A stretch of 64,000 nt of DNA from Microcosmobacter sp040493455 (GCF_040493455.1 NZ_JANFDA010000008.1:94203-158202); one strand, 5' to 3'; counted from the stretch's first letter, positions 45,310-54,783 are shown. Numbers and translations are program-made. The notes: a model not told the origin generated them from the sequence alone.

Positions 45310-45807
45310 CATTCAAAATTTAACAACTAACTTAAAAACTAATTTAACCTAAACAAAATCAGTCTATTTCTCGATTTTATAGAGGGAAATAATCTGATTA
45401 ATAGCACATTATTTTGTTATCATAAAGGTATGTAACACTTCTTTTCAAGAGCTAATTTCTCGGTATAATGCTTCAAAAAATTGTTAAATACATTAGAATT
45501 GCAAAAATCTTCTACAAGATGCATGCTTTACACTTCACTAATCAAACGAGCTATTTCACTCATTAAAAAAACACGTTCCCTAAGTGGTAATTTTTCTTCG
45601 ATAAACTACATAGTAACTTTAGAATATAGATTGATTAATTGTTTGGTTTATCTTAAAAACCTCAAGGGAAAATTGCTGCAACATTACCTCATTTTCAGTT
45701 AGGAAGGAATAATTAATGTTCTTGCAAAGTTTAAGTCTAAAGATTTAGAAAGTGTCTTTTATGGATAATAACTAAATTATACCTTGAGGTTTTTCTATTT
45801 TTAGACC
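45310..45807. other. 498-bp AT-rich gap without a supported gene
   Basis: Beyond the terminator I see no gene. A frame at 45481-45702 (TTG start, 73 codons) has no family features and no convincing context. The stretch leads to the M15 peptidase gene at 45808, whose promoter must lie here. Confidence 0.4.
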
Positions 45808-46590
45808 ATGAGAAAATTTATCGCTGTTGTGCTTATTATTGGCTTATCTGTAAGCTGTAAAAAAACTGTTGCATCTGAAGTCGTTGAGCTCGATGCTAAA
45901 GATGGAGTCATAATAGTTAATGCTGATAGTATTAAGAAACCTAAGCCTATAATTCCTAAGGAACGACTTCTAGGTAAAGTAGATTATAAAACAGATTCCC
46001 TCTTTACTCAAGTAAGTAGTGAACATTCTTCAAAATTGTTGTATCTAAATAAAGAATGCTACAATAACTTTATAGACATGTATAACAAAGCTAAGTTAGA
46101 TAGTGTTAATCTTAAAATCATTTCTGGCACCAGAAACTTTACTGAGCAGAAAGCTATTTGGGAACGAAAATGGAATCTCAATAACCAATTACCGCCTAAT
46201 GAGCGTGCGCTAAAAATTCTTGAGTATAGTTCCATGCCTTCAACCTCTCGTCACCATTGGGGAACTGACATAGATATCAATAATTTGAACAATTCTTATT
46301 TTGAAACTGGCAAAGGAAAACTAGAATACGAATGGCTAAAAGTGCATGCTAATTCCTTTGGGTTCTATCAAGTGTATACTTCAAAAGAAAATGGAAGAAC
46401 TGGTTATAATGAAGAAAAGTGGCATTGGTCCTACTTACCTATAGCTTCAAAATATCTAGAAGCTTATAATGCCAGTATCACTTTAGATGATATTAATGAC
46501 TTTATGGGTAATGAAACGGCTAGAGACTTACAAGTCATTAAAAACTATGTCAACGGAATTTCTGAAGCAGCAAAGACATACAAGAACTAG
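45808..46590 (+). CDS. M15-family D-alanyl-D-alanine carboxypeptidase-like lipoprotein
   Basis: A 260-residue protein with signal peptide and lipobox LSVSC (Cys near 17). The peptidase core has IISGTRNFTEQKAIWERKWN, STSRHHWGTDIDINNLNN with His and Asp zinc ligands, and EKWHWSYLP supplying the last His. VanY-type M15 enzymes remove the terminal D-Ala from peptidoglycan stems. It overlaps the convergent Sua5-type gene by 4 bp. Confidence 0.9.
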   Translation: MRKFIAVVLIIGLSVSCKKTVASEVVELDAKDGVIIVNADSIKKPKPIIPKERLLGKVDYKTDSLFTQVSSEHSSKLLYLNKECYNNFIDMYNKAKLDSVNLKIISGTRNFTEQKAIWERKWNLNNQLPPNERALKILEYSSMPSTSRHHWGTDIDINNLNNSYFETGKGKLEYEWLKVHANSFGFYQVYTSKENGRTGYNEEKWHWSYLPIASKYLEAYNASITLDDINDFMGNETARDLQVIKNYVNGISEAAKTYKN

Positions 46591-47207
46591 AATATCTCTA
46601 AATCACCTTTACCTTCTCTGATGACTTCTGGTACATCGCCTGAAAGATCAACAACGGTAGACGCTTCATTGCCTCCGTAACCACCATCAATAACTATATC
46701 GACGAGTTTGTCCCATTTTTCTAATATCAATTCTGGGTCTGTAGTATATTCTATGATTTCATCTTCATCTCGTATCGATGTAGACACAATAGGATTACCA
46801 AGCTCCTTTACAATCTCTAAAGCTATCGCATTGTCTGGTACTCTAATCCCAACAGTCTTTCTCTTCTTGAAAGGGTTTGGTAATGTTTTGGCTCCAGGAA
46901 GTATAAATGTATATGGTCCAGGTAAGGCTCGTTTTAATATCTTGAAAGTCGATGTATCTATTTGCTTCACATAATCACTAAGATTACTCAAATCTTCGCA
47001 GACAAAGGAAAAATTAGATTTCTCTAGTTTGATACCTTTTATCTTAGCAATACGCTCCAAAGCTTTTATATTAGTGATATCACAACCTAATCCATATACC
47101 GTATCCGTAGGATAAATAATTAACCCTCCTGCTCTCAAAACTTTTACAATATTTTGAATATCTCTTGGGTTTGGATTCTCTTCATATAGCTTTATAAAAT
47201 CTGCCAT
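46587..47207 (-). CDS. Sua5/YciO/YrdC-family protein (threonylcarbamoyl-AMP synthase-like)
   Basis: A 206-residue cytosolic protein. It starts with an LYEENPNPRDIQNIVKVL helix, then GGLIIYPTDTVYGLGCDITN, with KGIKLEKSNFSFVCEDLSNL, ALPGPYTFILPG and GIRVPDNAIA, the YrdC-domain core that binds ATP, threonine and bicarbonate in TsaC. End is STVVDLSGDVPEVIREGKGD. The length and sequence lean to the YciO type, so a role in t6A modification of tRNA is probable but not certain. Confidence 0.9.
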   Translation of the reverse strand: MADFIKLYEENPNPRDIQNIVKVLRAGGLIIYPTDTVYGLGCDITNIKALERIAKIKGIKLEKSNFSFVCEDLSNLSDYVKQIDTSTFKILKRALPGPYTFILPGAKTLPNPFKKRKTVGIRVPDNAIALEIVKELGNPIVSTSIRDEDEIIEYTTDPELILEKWDKLVDIVIDGGYGGNEASTVVDLSGDVPEVIREGKGDLEIF

Positions 47208-47339
47208 AACTACTTCATTGGGTCTAGATTACAAAGAAAGCACTATTTTTTTGAAAGCTAAACCTTAAAGATTTTATAAATCTTTAATACATTTTTGCTA
47301 ATCTGTGTAACTTGAAGCGGATTTTTTAGTCTATTATGT

Positions 47340-48284
47340 ATGCAGCGTTTATTGTATTGTATAGTATTCATTTTCACACTAACCACTTATGCCAATGATA
47401 AGGTCGATAGTTATATCGGATTTCCTACAGCAGAAGTAGTTAATGACTACACGACTAGGATCCCGTTTAAGCTTATAGATCACCTTATTGTTGTTGAAGC
47501 TGAACTGTTTGACAAGAAAGGAAACTTCATTATAGACACTGGTTCTGAAACACTTATTTTGAATAGTGTACATTTCAAGAAAAGTTCTAATGAGAAAATT
47601 ACGCATGGTGTCAATGCAGACATACACTCGTCAGTAAAACATGTTAACACCTTTCTTCTGAAGAACTTCGAACTAAGACACACTAAGTCCGATGTTATTG
47701 ATTTATCTCATATAGAGAAGACCAAAAAGATGAATCTTCTTGGAGTTATTGGACACAGTGTTTTGAAAGATTTTGAAATTTTTATTGATCTTTATCTCAA
47801 TCAAATTACGCTTACTCGAGTAGACAAACTTGGTAATCGATTAGATGACAATGTCTATCTTGAAGAGATTACAGATAGTATTAATTTCAAATTGAAAAAG
47901 CATACTATAGTACTCAATACGGAAGTTAATGGGGTGATGTTGAAAATGGGATTGGATTCTGCCGCTGAATACAACCAACTCAATAAAAAAGTGAGTTCTA
48001 AAGTGCTAAAGAACTTCTTTCCAAGTCGAAAATTAAAATTATCTGGAGCTAGTGGAAAGACTGTTGAAGTTATGGCAGGGAAATTGTTTAGAGTAAAATT
48101 GAGTGATAATGTTTATTTTGGACCAATGCAAACTGTTCTGGCAAATCTCAAACGGATGAATGAAGCCTTTGGCACAAGACTAGATGGCGTACTTGGTTAT
48201 GAATTTTTTAAACAAAAGCGTACCATAATTAACTATAAGAAAAGACAATTGTATTTTGTAAAAACACCAATGCCTCGACAATGA
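47340..48284 (+). CDS. Retropepsin-like aspartyl protease-type protein
   Basis: A 314-residue protein with signal peptide ending TYAND. FIIDTGSETLILNS, near residue 62, is a clan AA aspartyl protease DTGS site. A second possible site, KMGLDSAAEYNQLN near residue 202, sits in a second half, and GVLGYEFFKQKRTIINYKKR is the matching C-terminal flap or tether region. If both Asp are active, a single chain could form the usual two-lobed enzyme. It overlaps the next gene by 4 bp (ATGA), so they are in one transcript. Confidence 0.85.
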   Translation: MQRLLYCIVFIFTLTTYANDKVDSYIGFPTAEVVNDYTTRIPFKLIDHLIVVEAELFDKKGNFIIDTGSETLILNSVHFKKSSNEKITHGVNADIHSSVKHVNTFLLKNFELRHTKSDVIDLSHIEKTKKMNLLGVIGHSVLKDFEIFIDLYLNQITLTRVDKLGNRLDDNVYLEEITDSINFKLKKHTIVLNTEVNGVMLKMGLDSAAEYNQLNKKVSSKVLKNFFPSRKLKLSGASGKTVEVMAGKLFRVKLSDNVYFGPMQTVLANLKRMNEAFGTRLDGVLGYEFFKQKRTIINYKKRQLYFVKTPMPRQ

Positions 48285-49255
48285 AAATGGTAATGCAACA
48301 TATCGTCATATTATTTGTAGCTTTATTTAGCTTCAATGTTGCTGTAGCTCAGATTACTGAGCATAAAGGCTATCAGATTATTGGTGATTATGTTGTATTT
48401 ATATTCAATAAATCCGATTATGAATTCTTCTCTAACGATGAATTCCATGATAGATTAGAAACCTCTGAGGTTTATGTGAAATCCGTTGCAGTTGCTGGAG
48501 AATTTAATGGTTGGTCTAGAGATGCTTGGCAAATGAAGAAAGCCGAGGATGGCACTTACACTTACGAAAGATTGCTCAGTGACTTTTCTGAAGAATTTGA
48601 TTGGGAGTTTAAGTTCGTAATCAATGGAAACTATTGGGCAGAACCATCTTATGATGATCCTAATATTGTAGATGCTAAGGATGAATATGGTAAATATTTA
48701 CACGTGTATAACTTAAAACTCTACTCCTCTTATGCATCGAAAGATGGTAATGCTAGGTTTAGGCTAAAAGGCTATACAGATGCGAAAACAGTTATCCTTA
48801 GTGGGACATTCAATAGATGGGATGAATCGATTTACAAAATGAATAAAGTAGATGATGGTTGGGAACTAACACTACAACTAAAACCAGATATCTACGAATA
48901 CAAATTTATTGTTGACGGTGAATGGATTGAAGATCCAGATAATCCAGCTAAAAAGAAAAATGAGTATCATGGTTACAACTCGTTAATCAATATAAAAGTC
49001 CCTATCACCTTTACGTTACTCGATTACAAAAGTGCTAAAGAAGTAATCCTTGCAGGTGATTTTAACGATTGGTCTGAGCAAGAATTTAGAATGAGACGTA
49101 CAGATTCAGGTTGGGCGTACACGACATTCCTTTCTGGAGGAAAACACCACTATAAGTTTATTGTTGATGGTAGCTGGATTACTGATCCCGATAATCCTGT
49201 TAGAGAATATGATGGTAAAGGCAACATCAATTCTGTGTACATGGTACGTAATTAA
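48281..49255 (+). CDS. Secreted protein with three glycogen-binding (AMPK1-CBM) modules
   Basis: A 324-residue protein with signal peptide ending NVAVAQ. Three modules follow, each with the CBM48/AMPK1 pattern of FN(G/R/D)W and a W near the end: VAGEFNGWSRDAW with FKFVINGNYW, LSGTFNRWDESIY with YKFIVDGEWIEDPDNP, and LAGDFNDWSEQEF with YKFIVDGSWITDPDNP. It may bind alpha-glucan at the cell surface. It overlaps the upstream retropepsin-like gene by 4 bp, suggesting a protease-binding partner pair. Confidence 0.88.
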   Translation: MKMVMQHIVILFVALFSFNVAVAQITEHKGYQIIGDYVVFIFNKSDYEFFSNDEFHDRLETSEVYVKSVAVAGEFNGWSRDAWQMKKAEDGTYTYERLLSDFSEEFDWEFKFVINGNYWAEPSYDDPNIVDAKDEYGKYLHVYNLKLYSSYASKDGNARFRLKGYTDAKTVILSGTFNRWDESIYKMNKVDDGWELTLQLKPDIYEYKFIVDGEWIEDPDNPAKKKNEYHGYNSLINIKVPITFTLLDYKSAKEVILAGDFNDWSEQEFRMRRTDSGWAYTTFLSGGKHHYKFIVDGSWITDPDNPVREYDGKGNINSVYMVRN

Positions 49256-50676
49256 TCCTCAAAAAAATCGTCCTTAAATCCAATAAGGTACAGCTTTTCT
49301 TTTGCTCTTGTCACAGCAGTATATAACCATCTCAGATAATCTCTGTCGATGCCATTTGGTAAATACGGTTGCTCTACAAATACAGTATGCCACTGTCCTC
49401 CTTGAGATTTATGACATGTTATCGCATAAGAGAATTTCACTTGTAATGCATTGAGGTATTTGCTCTTTTTCACCTTCAAGAACTTCTTATAGTTTGAAGT
49501 CTCGTCTTCATGATCCTTAAGTACTTCCTGATACAATCTATTAGAATCCTCATAGGTCAATGAAGGTGTTTCAGCCATTATCGTGTCTAACATTAATACG
49601 GTTTCAAAAGGACGCATTCTAGGATAATCTACCATCCTCACTTTTACAGTCGCAAATCTAAAACCGTATAACTCTTCAAACTTAAATATCTCAAGTACCT
49701 CAATAATATCTCCATTAGCAATGAAACCAGCTTCGCTAGACGGTTTTAACCAATGATAGTTATTCTTTACAATCATAAGAAAGTCACCAGCAGCCAATTC
49801 ACTCTCTCTGAACATAATTCTATTTCTAATCTGCTGATTATACAGATTGGCTCGCTTGTTACTTCTTACTATAATTGAAGTTTCCTCATGCCCAAGATTA
49901 CTATAGGCATCATTGATGGCATCCATAATGTCGTGACCATCAACCAGACGTACAATATCTTTAAAGCCGTTTAGGTTAAACTTGAAACTATCAAAAAAAG
50001 ATGCTGCAATTGCTTCTCTCAATTCGGTGGCATTCATCAATATTCCAGAGTCTTGTCCTTGTCTTACGACTTCATCGAGTTCCATCTTCTGGACTTCCTT
50101 GTTGTAATTCAGTCCTAATTGTTGATCATCCAAAGCAGGGCTTAAGTCCAATTTAACTGGAGGGAGCTGTGCAGTATCTCCTATCAATAATAATTTGCAT
50201 TTATGACCGGAATACACATACTGCATAAGGTCATCTAGCAAAGACCCACTGCCAAACAATTTTGCCTGACTAGGCACATCAGAAATCATAGAAGATTCAT
50301 CGACTATAAATAATGTATCTCTATGTTTGTTTGGGGAAATGATGAAAGAGATTTTACCACTCTTATCTTGGCGAGCGGTGTATATCTTCTTATGAATAGT
50401 GAAAGCTTCCTTTCCCGAGTAATTATTAATGACTTTGGCAGCACGACCAGTTGGCGCCAAAAGCACAGCTTTCTTTCTTGCCTTCCATAGGTTATTGACC
50501 AACGCTCCAATAATTGTAGTTTTACCTGTTCCTGCAAACCCTTTGAGCACATATAAGCCATTAGAGTTATTGCTAAATATAAACTCTGATAACTGCAGTA
50601 ACACAATATCTTGCTTGGTCGTAGGAGTAAATGGAAATTGCTGTTTTAAAAGCGAATAATATTCGTTTGCTGTCAC
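49252..50676 (-). CDS. RecD-like ATP-dependent DNA helicase
   Basis: A 474-residue superfamily 1 helicase without signal peptide. Walker A is LKGFAGTGKTTIIGAL near residue 44-59, Walker B is TLFIVDESSMISD, and motif III is LLIGDTAQLPPV. The C-terminal UvrD_C_2 part has SYAITCHKSQGGQWHTVFVE and LYTAVTRAKEKLYLIG. It lacks the N-terminal domains of full RecD, so a stand-alone repair helicase like short RecD2-type or PIF1-like proteins is likely. It overlaps the convergent glycogen-binding gene by 4 bp. Confidence 0.93.
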   Translation of the reverse strand: MTANEYYSLLKQQFPFTPTTKQDIVLLQLSEFIFSNNSNGLYVLKGFAGTGKTTIIGALVNNLWKARKKAVLLAPTGRAAKVINNYSGKEAFTIHKKIYTARQDKSGKISFIISPNKHRDTLFIVDESSMISDVPSQAKLFGSGSLLDDLMQYVYSGHKCKLLLIGDTAQLPPVKLDLSPALDDQQLGLNYNKEVQKMELDEVVRQGQDSGILMNATELREAIAASFFDSFKFNLNGFKDIVRLVDGHDIMDAINDAYSNLGHEETSIIVRSNKRANLYNQQIRNRIMFRESELAAGDFLMIVKNNYHWLKPSSEAGFIANGDIIEVLEIFKFEELYGFRFATVKVRMVDYPRMRPFETVLMLDTIMAETPSLTYEDSNRLYQEVLKDHEDETSNYKKFLKVKKSKYLNALQVKFSYAITCHKSQGGQWHTVFVEQPYLPNGIDRDYLRWLYTAVTRAKEKLYLIGFKDDFFED

Positions 50677-50756
50677 AAGGAAAAGCGTTGTTTATAATTT
50701 GTTCAAATATAGCTATGTTTTTTGCGTCAGGGATTTTAACGAACAAAAAAAAATTG

Positions 50757-50764
50757 TAGATTTG
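50757..50764 (+). promoter_or_regulatory. Promoter -7 element TAGATTTG
   Basis: TAGATTTG fits TAnnTTTG and lies 26 bp before the ATG at 50791, probably the promoter of the 50791-52865 gene set. Confidence 0.5.
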
Positions 50765-50790
50765 CGATAGACCTTAAAATAAAACTAAAT

Positions 50791-51513
50791 ATGTTAATAA
50801 TTGGAACTATCGTCGTTATCCTACTAACCATAGGTATCGTTTGGCTTATTGATAAATTTGTGCCTAAAAACCTTAAACCTATACTAAACATTCTTTTGTG
50901 GATAGGTATCGCCTTTTTAGCTTACAATACATACAAATCTGTGTATGGTGTTATAGAATTCAATAAACTTAAAGAAAAGCGCTACGCTCAGGTTATTGAT
51001 AAGTTAATCGATATCAGAGATGCACAATTAGCTCACAAACAGATTACTGGGAAGTATACCGATAGTTTTGATAACTTAATTAAATTCATAGATACTGCAA
51101 GCTTTACGCTAACGCAAAGAAGAGATTCTACTGTTTTAGATGAAGAAGCAACAGCGCGTTATGGAGGTGTAGAAACTTTTAAAACTATTATTTTAATTGA
51201 TACACTAGGAACTGAATCAGTGAAAGATTCTTTATTTGGAACTGATAATCGTTACAGATCAATGATGAATGTGCCTGTAGGAGAAGAAGGTGCTAAGTTC
51301 AAGCTAGAAGCTGGTGAATTGGACGGTACTCCAGTATTTGAAGCTAGAGTAGATAAATCTGTAATTCTATTCGATCAGGATAAAAACTATGTAAAGAACG
51401 AACAAGAAGTTGTATCTGTAGATGGTGTTAACGGTCCTGCATTAATAGTTGGTTCTATGAGTGAAGTAAACACGAATGGAAACTGGCCAAAAAACTATTC
51501 ACAAAAAGAATAA
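50791..51513 (+). CDS. Membrane-anchored protein, conserved in Bacteroidota, unknown function
   Basis: A 240-residue protein with two hydrophobic segments (MLIIGTIVVILLTIGIVWLI and LKPILNILLWIGIAFLAYNT) separated by a short linker, then a periplasmic or cytosolic domain with KLKEKRYAQVIDKLIDIRDA, ITGKYTDSFDNLIKFID and GTESVKDSLFGTDN. From memory, the KLKEKRY...KLIDIRDAQLAHK pattern is found in proteins beside DUF3822 and rsmD genes of flavobacteria. Function is unknown. Its stop is 2 bp before the next TTG. Confidence 0.7.
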   Translation: MLIIGTIVVILLTIGIVWLIDKFVPKNLKPILNILLWIGIAFLAYNTYKSVYGVIEFNKLKEKRYAQVIDKLIDIRDAQLAHKQITGKYTDSFDNLIKFIDTASFTLTQRRDSTVLDEEATARYGGVETFKTIILIDTLGTESVKDSLFGTDNRYRSMMNVPVGEEGAKFKLEAGELDGTPVFEARVDKSVILFDQDKNYVKNEQEVVSVDGVNGPALIVGSMSEVNTNGNWPKNYSQKE

Positions 51514-51517
51514 CAGT

Positions 51518-52324
51518 TTGACAACAACTTATATAAAAGAATTGTCCATTCAAGTAAATTTGAGTGGACTTTCTTTTTGTATTTTAAATAGAACCGAAAA
51601 CACTATCGAATACCTCGATAGCATTTCTTTTGGTTCAAAGCTTACTCCTTATAAAGTCCTAGAAACACTAAAAGAGCATCTGTCCACTAACACAGTGTTC
51701 TCAGATACCTTTTCGTCAGTCAATGTAATTCATCACAATGAATTATCTACGTTGGTTCCAAAACCTTTATTTAAAGAAGAAAACAGTGCGGACTATCTGA
51801 AGTTTAATTCAAAAATCCTTAAAACAGATTTTTTAAGTCACGATGAGATCGCCATCAATGATAGTATTAATGTTTATGTGCCATATGTAAACGTTAACAA
51901 CTATATCTATGAAACTTTTGGAGAATTTATATACAAGCATACCTCTACAATTTTAATTGATACGTTGCTTCAAAAGAACGAAAACACTCAAGGCAAGAAA
52001 GTATATATTAATGTCAACCAAGGTAGTTTTGAGATTCTAGTTATCGATGATGGTAAGCTCCTACTCTACAATAGTTTTGATTACAGTACCAAAGAAGACT
52101 TTATCTATTTTGTCCTTTTCAATTTTGAACAATTGCAATTAGATCCAGAATCTGTTCCCGTAGAAGTATTTGGTACCATATCTGAATCTGATGAGAACTT
52201 CGAAATTCTATACAAGTACGTTCGACATGTCAGCCTAATAGATCAAAATATGTCTTACAAAACCAATGAGGATATAGAACAACAAGATTTAGATAAGCAC
52301 TTTTATCTACTCAATAGCTTCTAG
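51518..52324 (+). CDS. DUF3822-family protein
   Basis: TTG at 51518 gives MTTTYIKELSIQVNLSGLSF, which fits DUF3822 starts better than the ATG at 51476 that would overlap the upstream gene by 38 bp. The 268-residue protein has FCILNRTENTIEYLDSISFG, TVIHHNELSTLVP-like VNVIHHNELSTLVPKPLF, TLLIDTLLQ-like TILIDTLLQKNE and KVYINVNQGSFEILVIDDG. The fold resembles actin/hexokinase-type ATPases in the family. Role is unknown; it precedes rsmD by 1 bp, as is typical. Confidence 0.85.
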   Translation: MTTTYIKELSIQVNLSGLSFCILNRTENTIEYLDSISFGSKLTPYKVLETLKEHLSTNTVFSDTFSSVNVIHHNELSTLVPKPLFKEENSADYLKFNSKILKTDFLSHDEIAINDSINVYVPYVNVNNYIYETFGEFIYKHTSTILIDTLLQKNENTQGKKVYINVNQGSFEILVIDDGKLLLYNSFDYSTKEDFIYFVLFNFEQLQLDPESVPVEVFGTISESDENFEILYKYVRHVSLIDQNMSYKTNEDIEQQDLDKHFYLLNSF

Positions 52325-52325
52325 A

Positions 52326-52865
52326 ATGCGAATAATTTCAGGAGAATTTAAAGGCAGAAAAATTGTAGCTCCCAAAAAGCTACCTGTACGACCTACTACA
52401 GATATGGCAAAGGAGTCGCTATTCAATATCCTGAATAATCTATATTATTTTGATGACATTACTGTACTAGATCTTTTTGCAGGCACAGGAAACATTAGCT
52501 ATGAGTTTGCTTCCAGAGGTACTGAACATATCACATCAGTTGATACCAACTATGGTTGTGTAAAATTTATTAATGAAACAGCTGAGAGTTTTGAGATGCC
52601 TATTAATGTTATTAAGGGAGACGTTTTCAACTTCTTAGATAATCACAAAAGCTCTTATGATATCATATTTGCCGACCCGCCTTATGATTTTGATCTGGAG
52701 CAGTTTTTAAAAATACCAGACCTAATTTTCGAAAATGAATTATTAAAAGAAGATGGGCTTTTGATTATTGAGCATTCTAAGCATACAGACTTATCCGAAC
52801 ATCCTCAATTTAATAATTCTCGCCTCTACGGAGGTAATATCTTTAGCTTTTTTGAATGTAAGTAA
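52326..52865 (+). CDS. rsmD: 16S rRNA (guanine966-N2)-methyltransferase RsmD
   Basis: A 179-residue Rossmann methyltransferase. Visible motifs are MRIISGEFKGRKI at the start, RPTTDMAKESLFNIL, the SAM site VLDLFAGTGNISYEF near residue 44, and the catalytic IIFADPPYDF near 112. It methylates G966 of 16S rRNA. It follows the DUF3822 gene directly, so co-transcription is expected. A weak palindrome without a U run (GACAGTA-AG-TACTGTC, 52868-52883) follows the stop. Confidence 0.94.
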   Translation: MRIISGEFKGRKIVAPKKLPVRPTTDMAKESLFNILNNLYYFDDITVLDLFAGTGNISYEFASRGTEHITSVDTNYGCVKFINETAESFEMPINVIKGDVFNFLDNHKSSYDIIFADPPYDFDLEQFLKIPDLIFENELLKEDGLLIIEHSKHTDLSEHPQFNNSRLYGGNIFSFFECK

Positions 52866-53036
52866 CTGACAGTAAGTACTGTCGTAAAATTCCTAATAAT
52901 TTTTTTTAACTATTTTAGGGCTGCTTTCCCGGTGAGTACTCCTACTTTTTTTGTGTTGTCCTAAAAGCTAATTCGCTTATGTATGGTTAATAATGGCTAT
53001 TAATACAATAATTATATTAACCAAAAACAGAAAATT

Positions 53037-53804
53037 ATGAAGACAACCAAAATGCGAATGTTGCTACTGTTGGCATGCATTCTAATGACCAATCTAGGTT
53101 TTGCTCAAGACAAAGAACCACCTACAATGTTTGTGGTCCACACTGACTATGTGAATTTTAACAAAATGATGCAGTATGAAGAAGCTGCAAAAGCCTTAAA
53201 AGAAAATTGTGAAAAGCATGATATCCAAGATGTAGATTGGCTAACTGTAAGTATAGAAGATGGTCGCTATGTCTATGTATCTGCAATCGAAAATATGGCA
53301 GAGTTAGACAATAATCCTATGGCATCATTATTTGAAAAAATGGGTCAAGAAGAAGCTGGCGCTCTCTTCAATAAAATGGATGAGTGTTATGATTCACATG
53401 GTAATACCATAGTACATTACATGCCTGAATTATCTTATAATCCTGAAGGATATTCTACGGAAGGGAAAAACTACAGAGAATATCATTTCTTGTACTATTC
53501 ACCAAAGGATTCTAAAGCAATGAATGAAGGCATGAAGGCAGTTAAAGACATGTTTGCAGCCAAAGGTGTAAAAAATGGTTACAATGTTTACCATAGCGGA
53601 TTTGGTGAGAAGGATAGTTATTATATGGTGTCTATAGCAGGAAAAGATGATATTGCTGTTGCTCAAGGTGGAAAAGAAAATGATGAAATACTGGGAGATG
53701 AACGCCAAGCTACATTCTACAAGGTTATTTCATTAACGACAAAATACGACCAAGTAAACGGCAGATTAAGACCAGACTTGAGTTATACTCCAGCTAAAAA
53801 GTAA
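53037..53804 (+). CDS. Secreted protein with duplicated ABM-like halves, unknown
   Basis: A 255-residue exported protein with signal peptide ending GFAQ. The two halves look alike: FVVHTDYVNFNKMMQYEEAA with WLTVSIEDGRYVYVSAIENM, and YREYHFLYYSPKDSKAMNEG with SYYMVSIAGKDDIAV. Each resembles the dimeric alpha-beta barrel fold (ferredoxin-like), though no ligand-binding residue is evident. The next lipoprotein gene starts 6 bp downstream in the same direction. Confidence 0.75.
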   Translation: MKTTKMRMLLLLACILMTNLGFAQDKEPPTMFVVHTDYVNFNKMMQYEEAAKALKENCEKHDIQDVDWLTVSIEDGRYVYVSAIENMAELDNNPMASLFEKMGQEEAGALFNKMDECYDSHGNTIVHYMPELSYNPEGYSTEGKNYREYHFLYYSPKDSKAMNEGMKAVKDMFAAKGVKNGYNVYHSGFGEKDSYYMVSIAGKDDIAVAQGGKENDEILGDERQATFYKVISLTTKYDQVNGRLRPDLSYTPAKK

Positions 53805-53810
53805 TTCATT

Positions 53811-54341
53811 ATGAAGAAACTAATCTTAATAAGTGCCCTACTCATAGTATTTGTGTCATGCAAAGAACATGAACAACGCTATTTTGCAGAATCTGCGGAA
53901 ACAGAGACTATTAAAAAAGCTGTTAAAGCATATGAATCTGGAGATTGGGATACATGGAAAAGCCATTTTGCTGATACTGCTAAAATCTATGTAAACTCTC
54001 TTGATGGAGTCTCAGTAGATGATAGATTAAAAGTGCTACAAGGTATGACTGGTGCTATGTCTTCCTATGGGTTTGACCGCGAAAAGGAATATATGGAAAT
54101 GGTTCTAGACAAAGAGAAAGAAACCTGGGTCTACTATTGGGCGACACACAAAGGTACGTTTGCAGCCACCAATAAAGAATTAAAGATTCCTGTTCATATT
54201 GCCTTTCAGTTTGTGGACGGTAAAGTCGTAGAAGAGCATATTTACTTTGATGCAACTGCTATGAATGCTGAGTTTGCTGCCATTGAAGCTGCGGCTAAAG
54301 CAGCATCAGAGGAAGCTTCGGAAGAAGAAGCCACTAAATAA
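53811..54341 (+). CDS. SnoaL-like (NTF2-fold) lipoprotein
   Basis: A 176-residue lipoprotein with lipobox VFVSC (Cys near 17). Residues about 25-155 match the SnoaL/NTF2-like fold: KAVKAYESGDWDTWKSHFAD, IYVNSLDGV, VYYWATHKGTFAATNKELKI and HIAFQFVDGKVVEEHIYFD. The final 20 residues are Ala/Glu-rich. Role is unknown. It follows the secreted duplicated protein by 6 bp, probably one transcript. Confidence 0.82.
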   Translation: MKKLILISALLIVFVSCKEHEQRYFAESAETETIKKAVKAYESGDWDTWKSHFADTAKIYVNSLDGVSVDDRLKVLQGMTGAMSSYGFDREKEYMEMVLDKEKETWVYYWATHKGTFAATNKELKIPVHIAFQFVDGKVVEEHIYFDATAMNAEFAAIEAAAKAASEEASEEEATK

Positions 54342-54367
54342 ACAGATAATTTAATTTTTAAAAATGG

Positions 54368-54399
54368 TAAACCCTTTTAGAGTAACCTAAAAGGGTTTA
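54368..54399. terminator. Bidirectional terminator between the SnoaL-like gene and rnpB
   Basis: TAAACCCTTTTAG (54368-54380) and CTAAAAGGGTTTA (54387-54399) form a 13-bp perfect stem with an AGTAAC loop. It serves the lipoprotein gene on the plus strand and rnpB on the minus strand. Confidence 0.9.
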
Positions 54400-54407
54400 T
54401 TTATGCC

Positions 54408-54710
54408 TTGAGCAGATCTATAAGCCGAATTCTGTACTCCAAGGAGTCCTTATCATTTATCTACGTTTACTGTTACCAGCAAACTTTAGCTGCCTACCCT
54501 CCAACATCGCACGTGCAGCACTCAAACGTTGGTTTACATGGCATTGCACCACATAGAGTTTACCTGATTTCACTACAGCATTACCTGTACTTGCTTTCTG
54601 TTGCACTAGTCCTAGTCTTTCGACTGATGGCTGTTAGCCACTACGTTGCACTATGGTGTTCGGACTTTCCTCCATTCGTTAAACGAACAGCGATAAGGCA
54701 ATCTACTCGG
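54408..54710 (-). ncRNA. rnpB: RNase P RNA
   Basis: The minus strand reads GAGTAGATTGCC at the 5' end, then GAGGAAAGTCCGAACACC (conserved P4/CR-I), later GAGGGTAGGCAGCTAAAGTT and the 3' end ACAGAATTCGGCTTATAG plus ATCTGCTC. The 5' GAGTAGAT pairs with 3' ATCTGCTC to form P1, which sets the ends at about 54708 and 54410. It processes tRNA 5' ends. It is divergent from dnaX and followed by a strong terminator. An open frame over this region in the plus direction is not a gene. Confidence 0.95.
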
Positions 54711-54712
54711 TG

Positions 54713-54720
54713 CAAAAGTA
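54713..54720 (-). promoter_or_regulatory. Promoter -7 element TACTTTTG of rnpB
   Basis: Minus-strand TACTTTTG fits TAnnTTTG and ends 4 nt before the predicted 5' end of rnpB, as expected for a start about 5 nt downstream. Confidence 0.65.
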
Positions 54721-54783
54721 AGAAATTGTTAATAACTCATCCTAAATTGTATGGTCTTAATCCGTATTTTAAAGTCGAATTTT

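Noticed and set aside
45481..45702. 73-codon frame with TTG start
   Set aside because: No recognisable domain, no promoter element found, basic and hydrophobic low-complexity content; treated as chance.
52868..52883. Palindrome GACAGTA-AG-TACTGTC after rsmD
   Set aside because: Two-base loop and no U run; too weak to call as a terminator.
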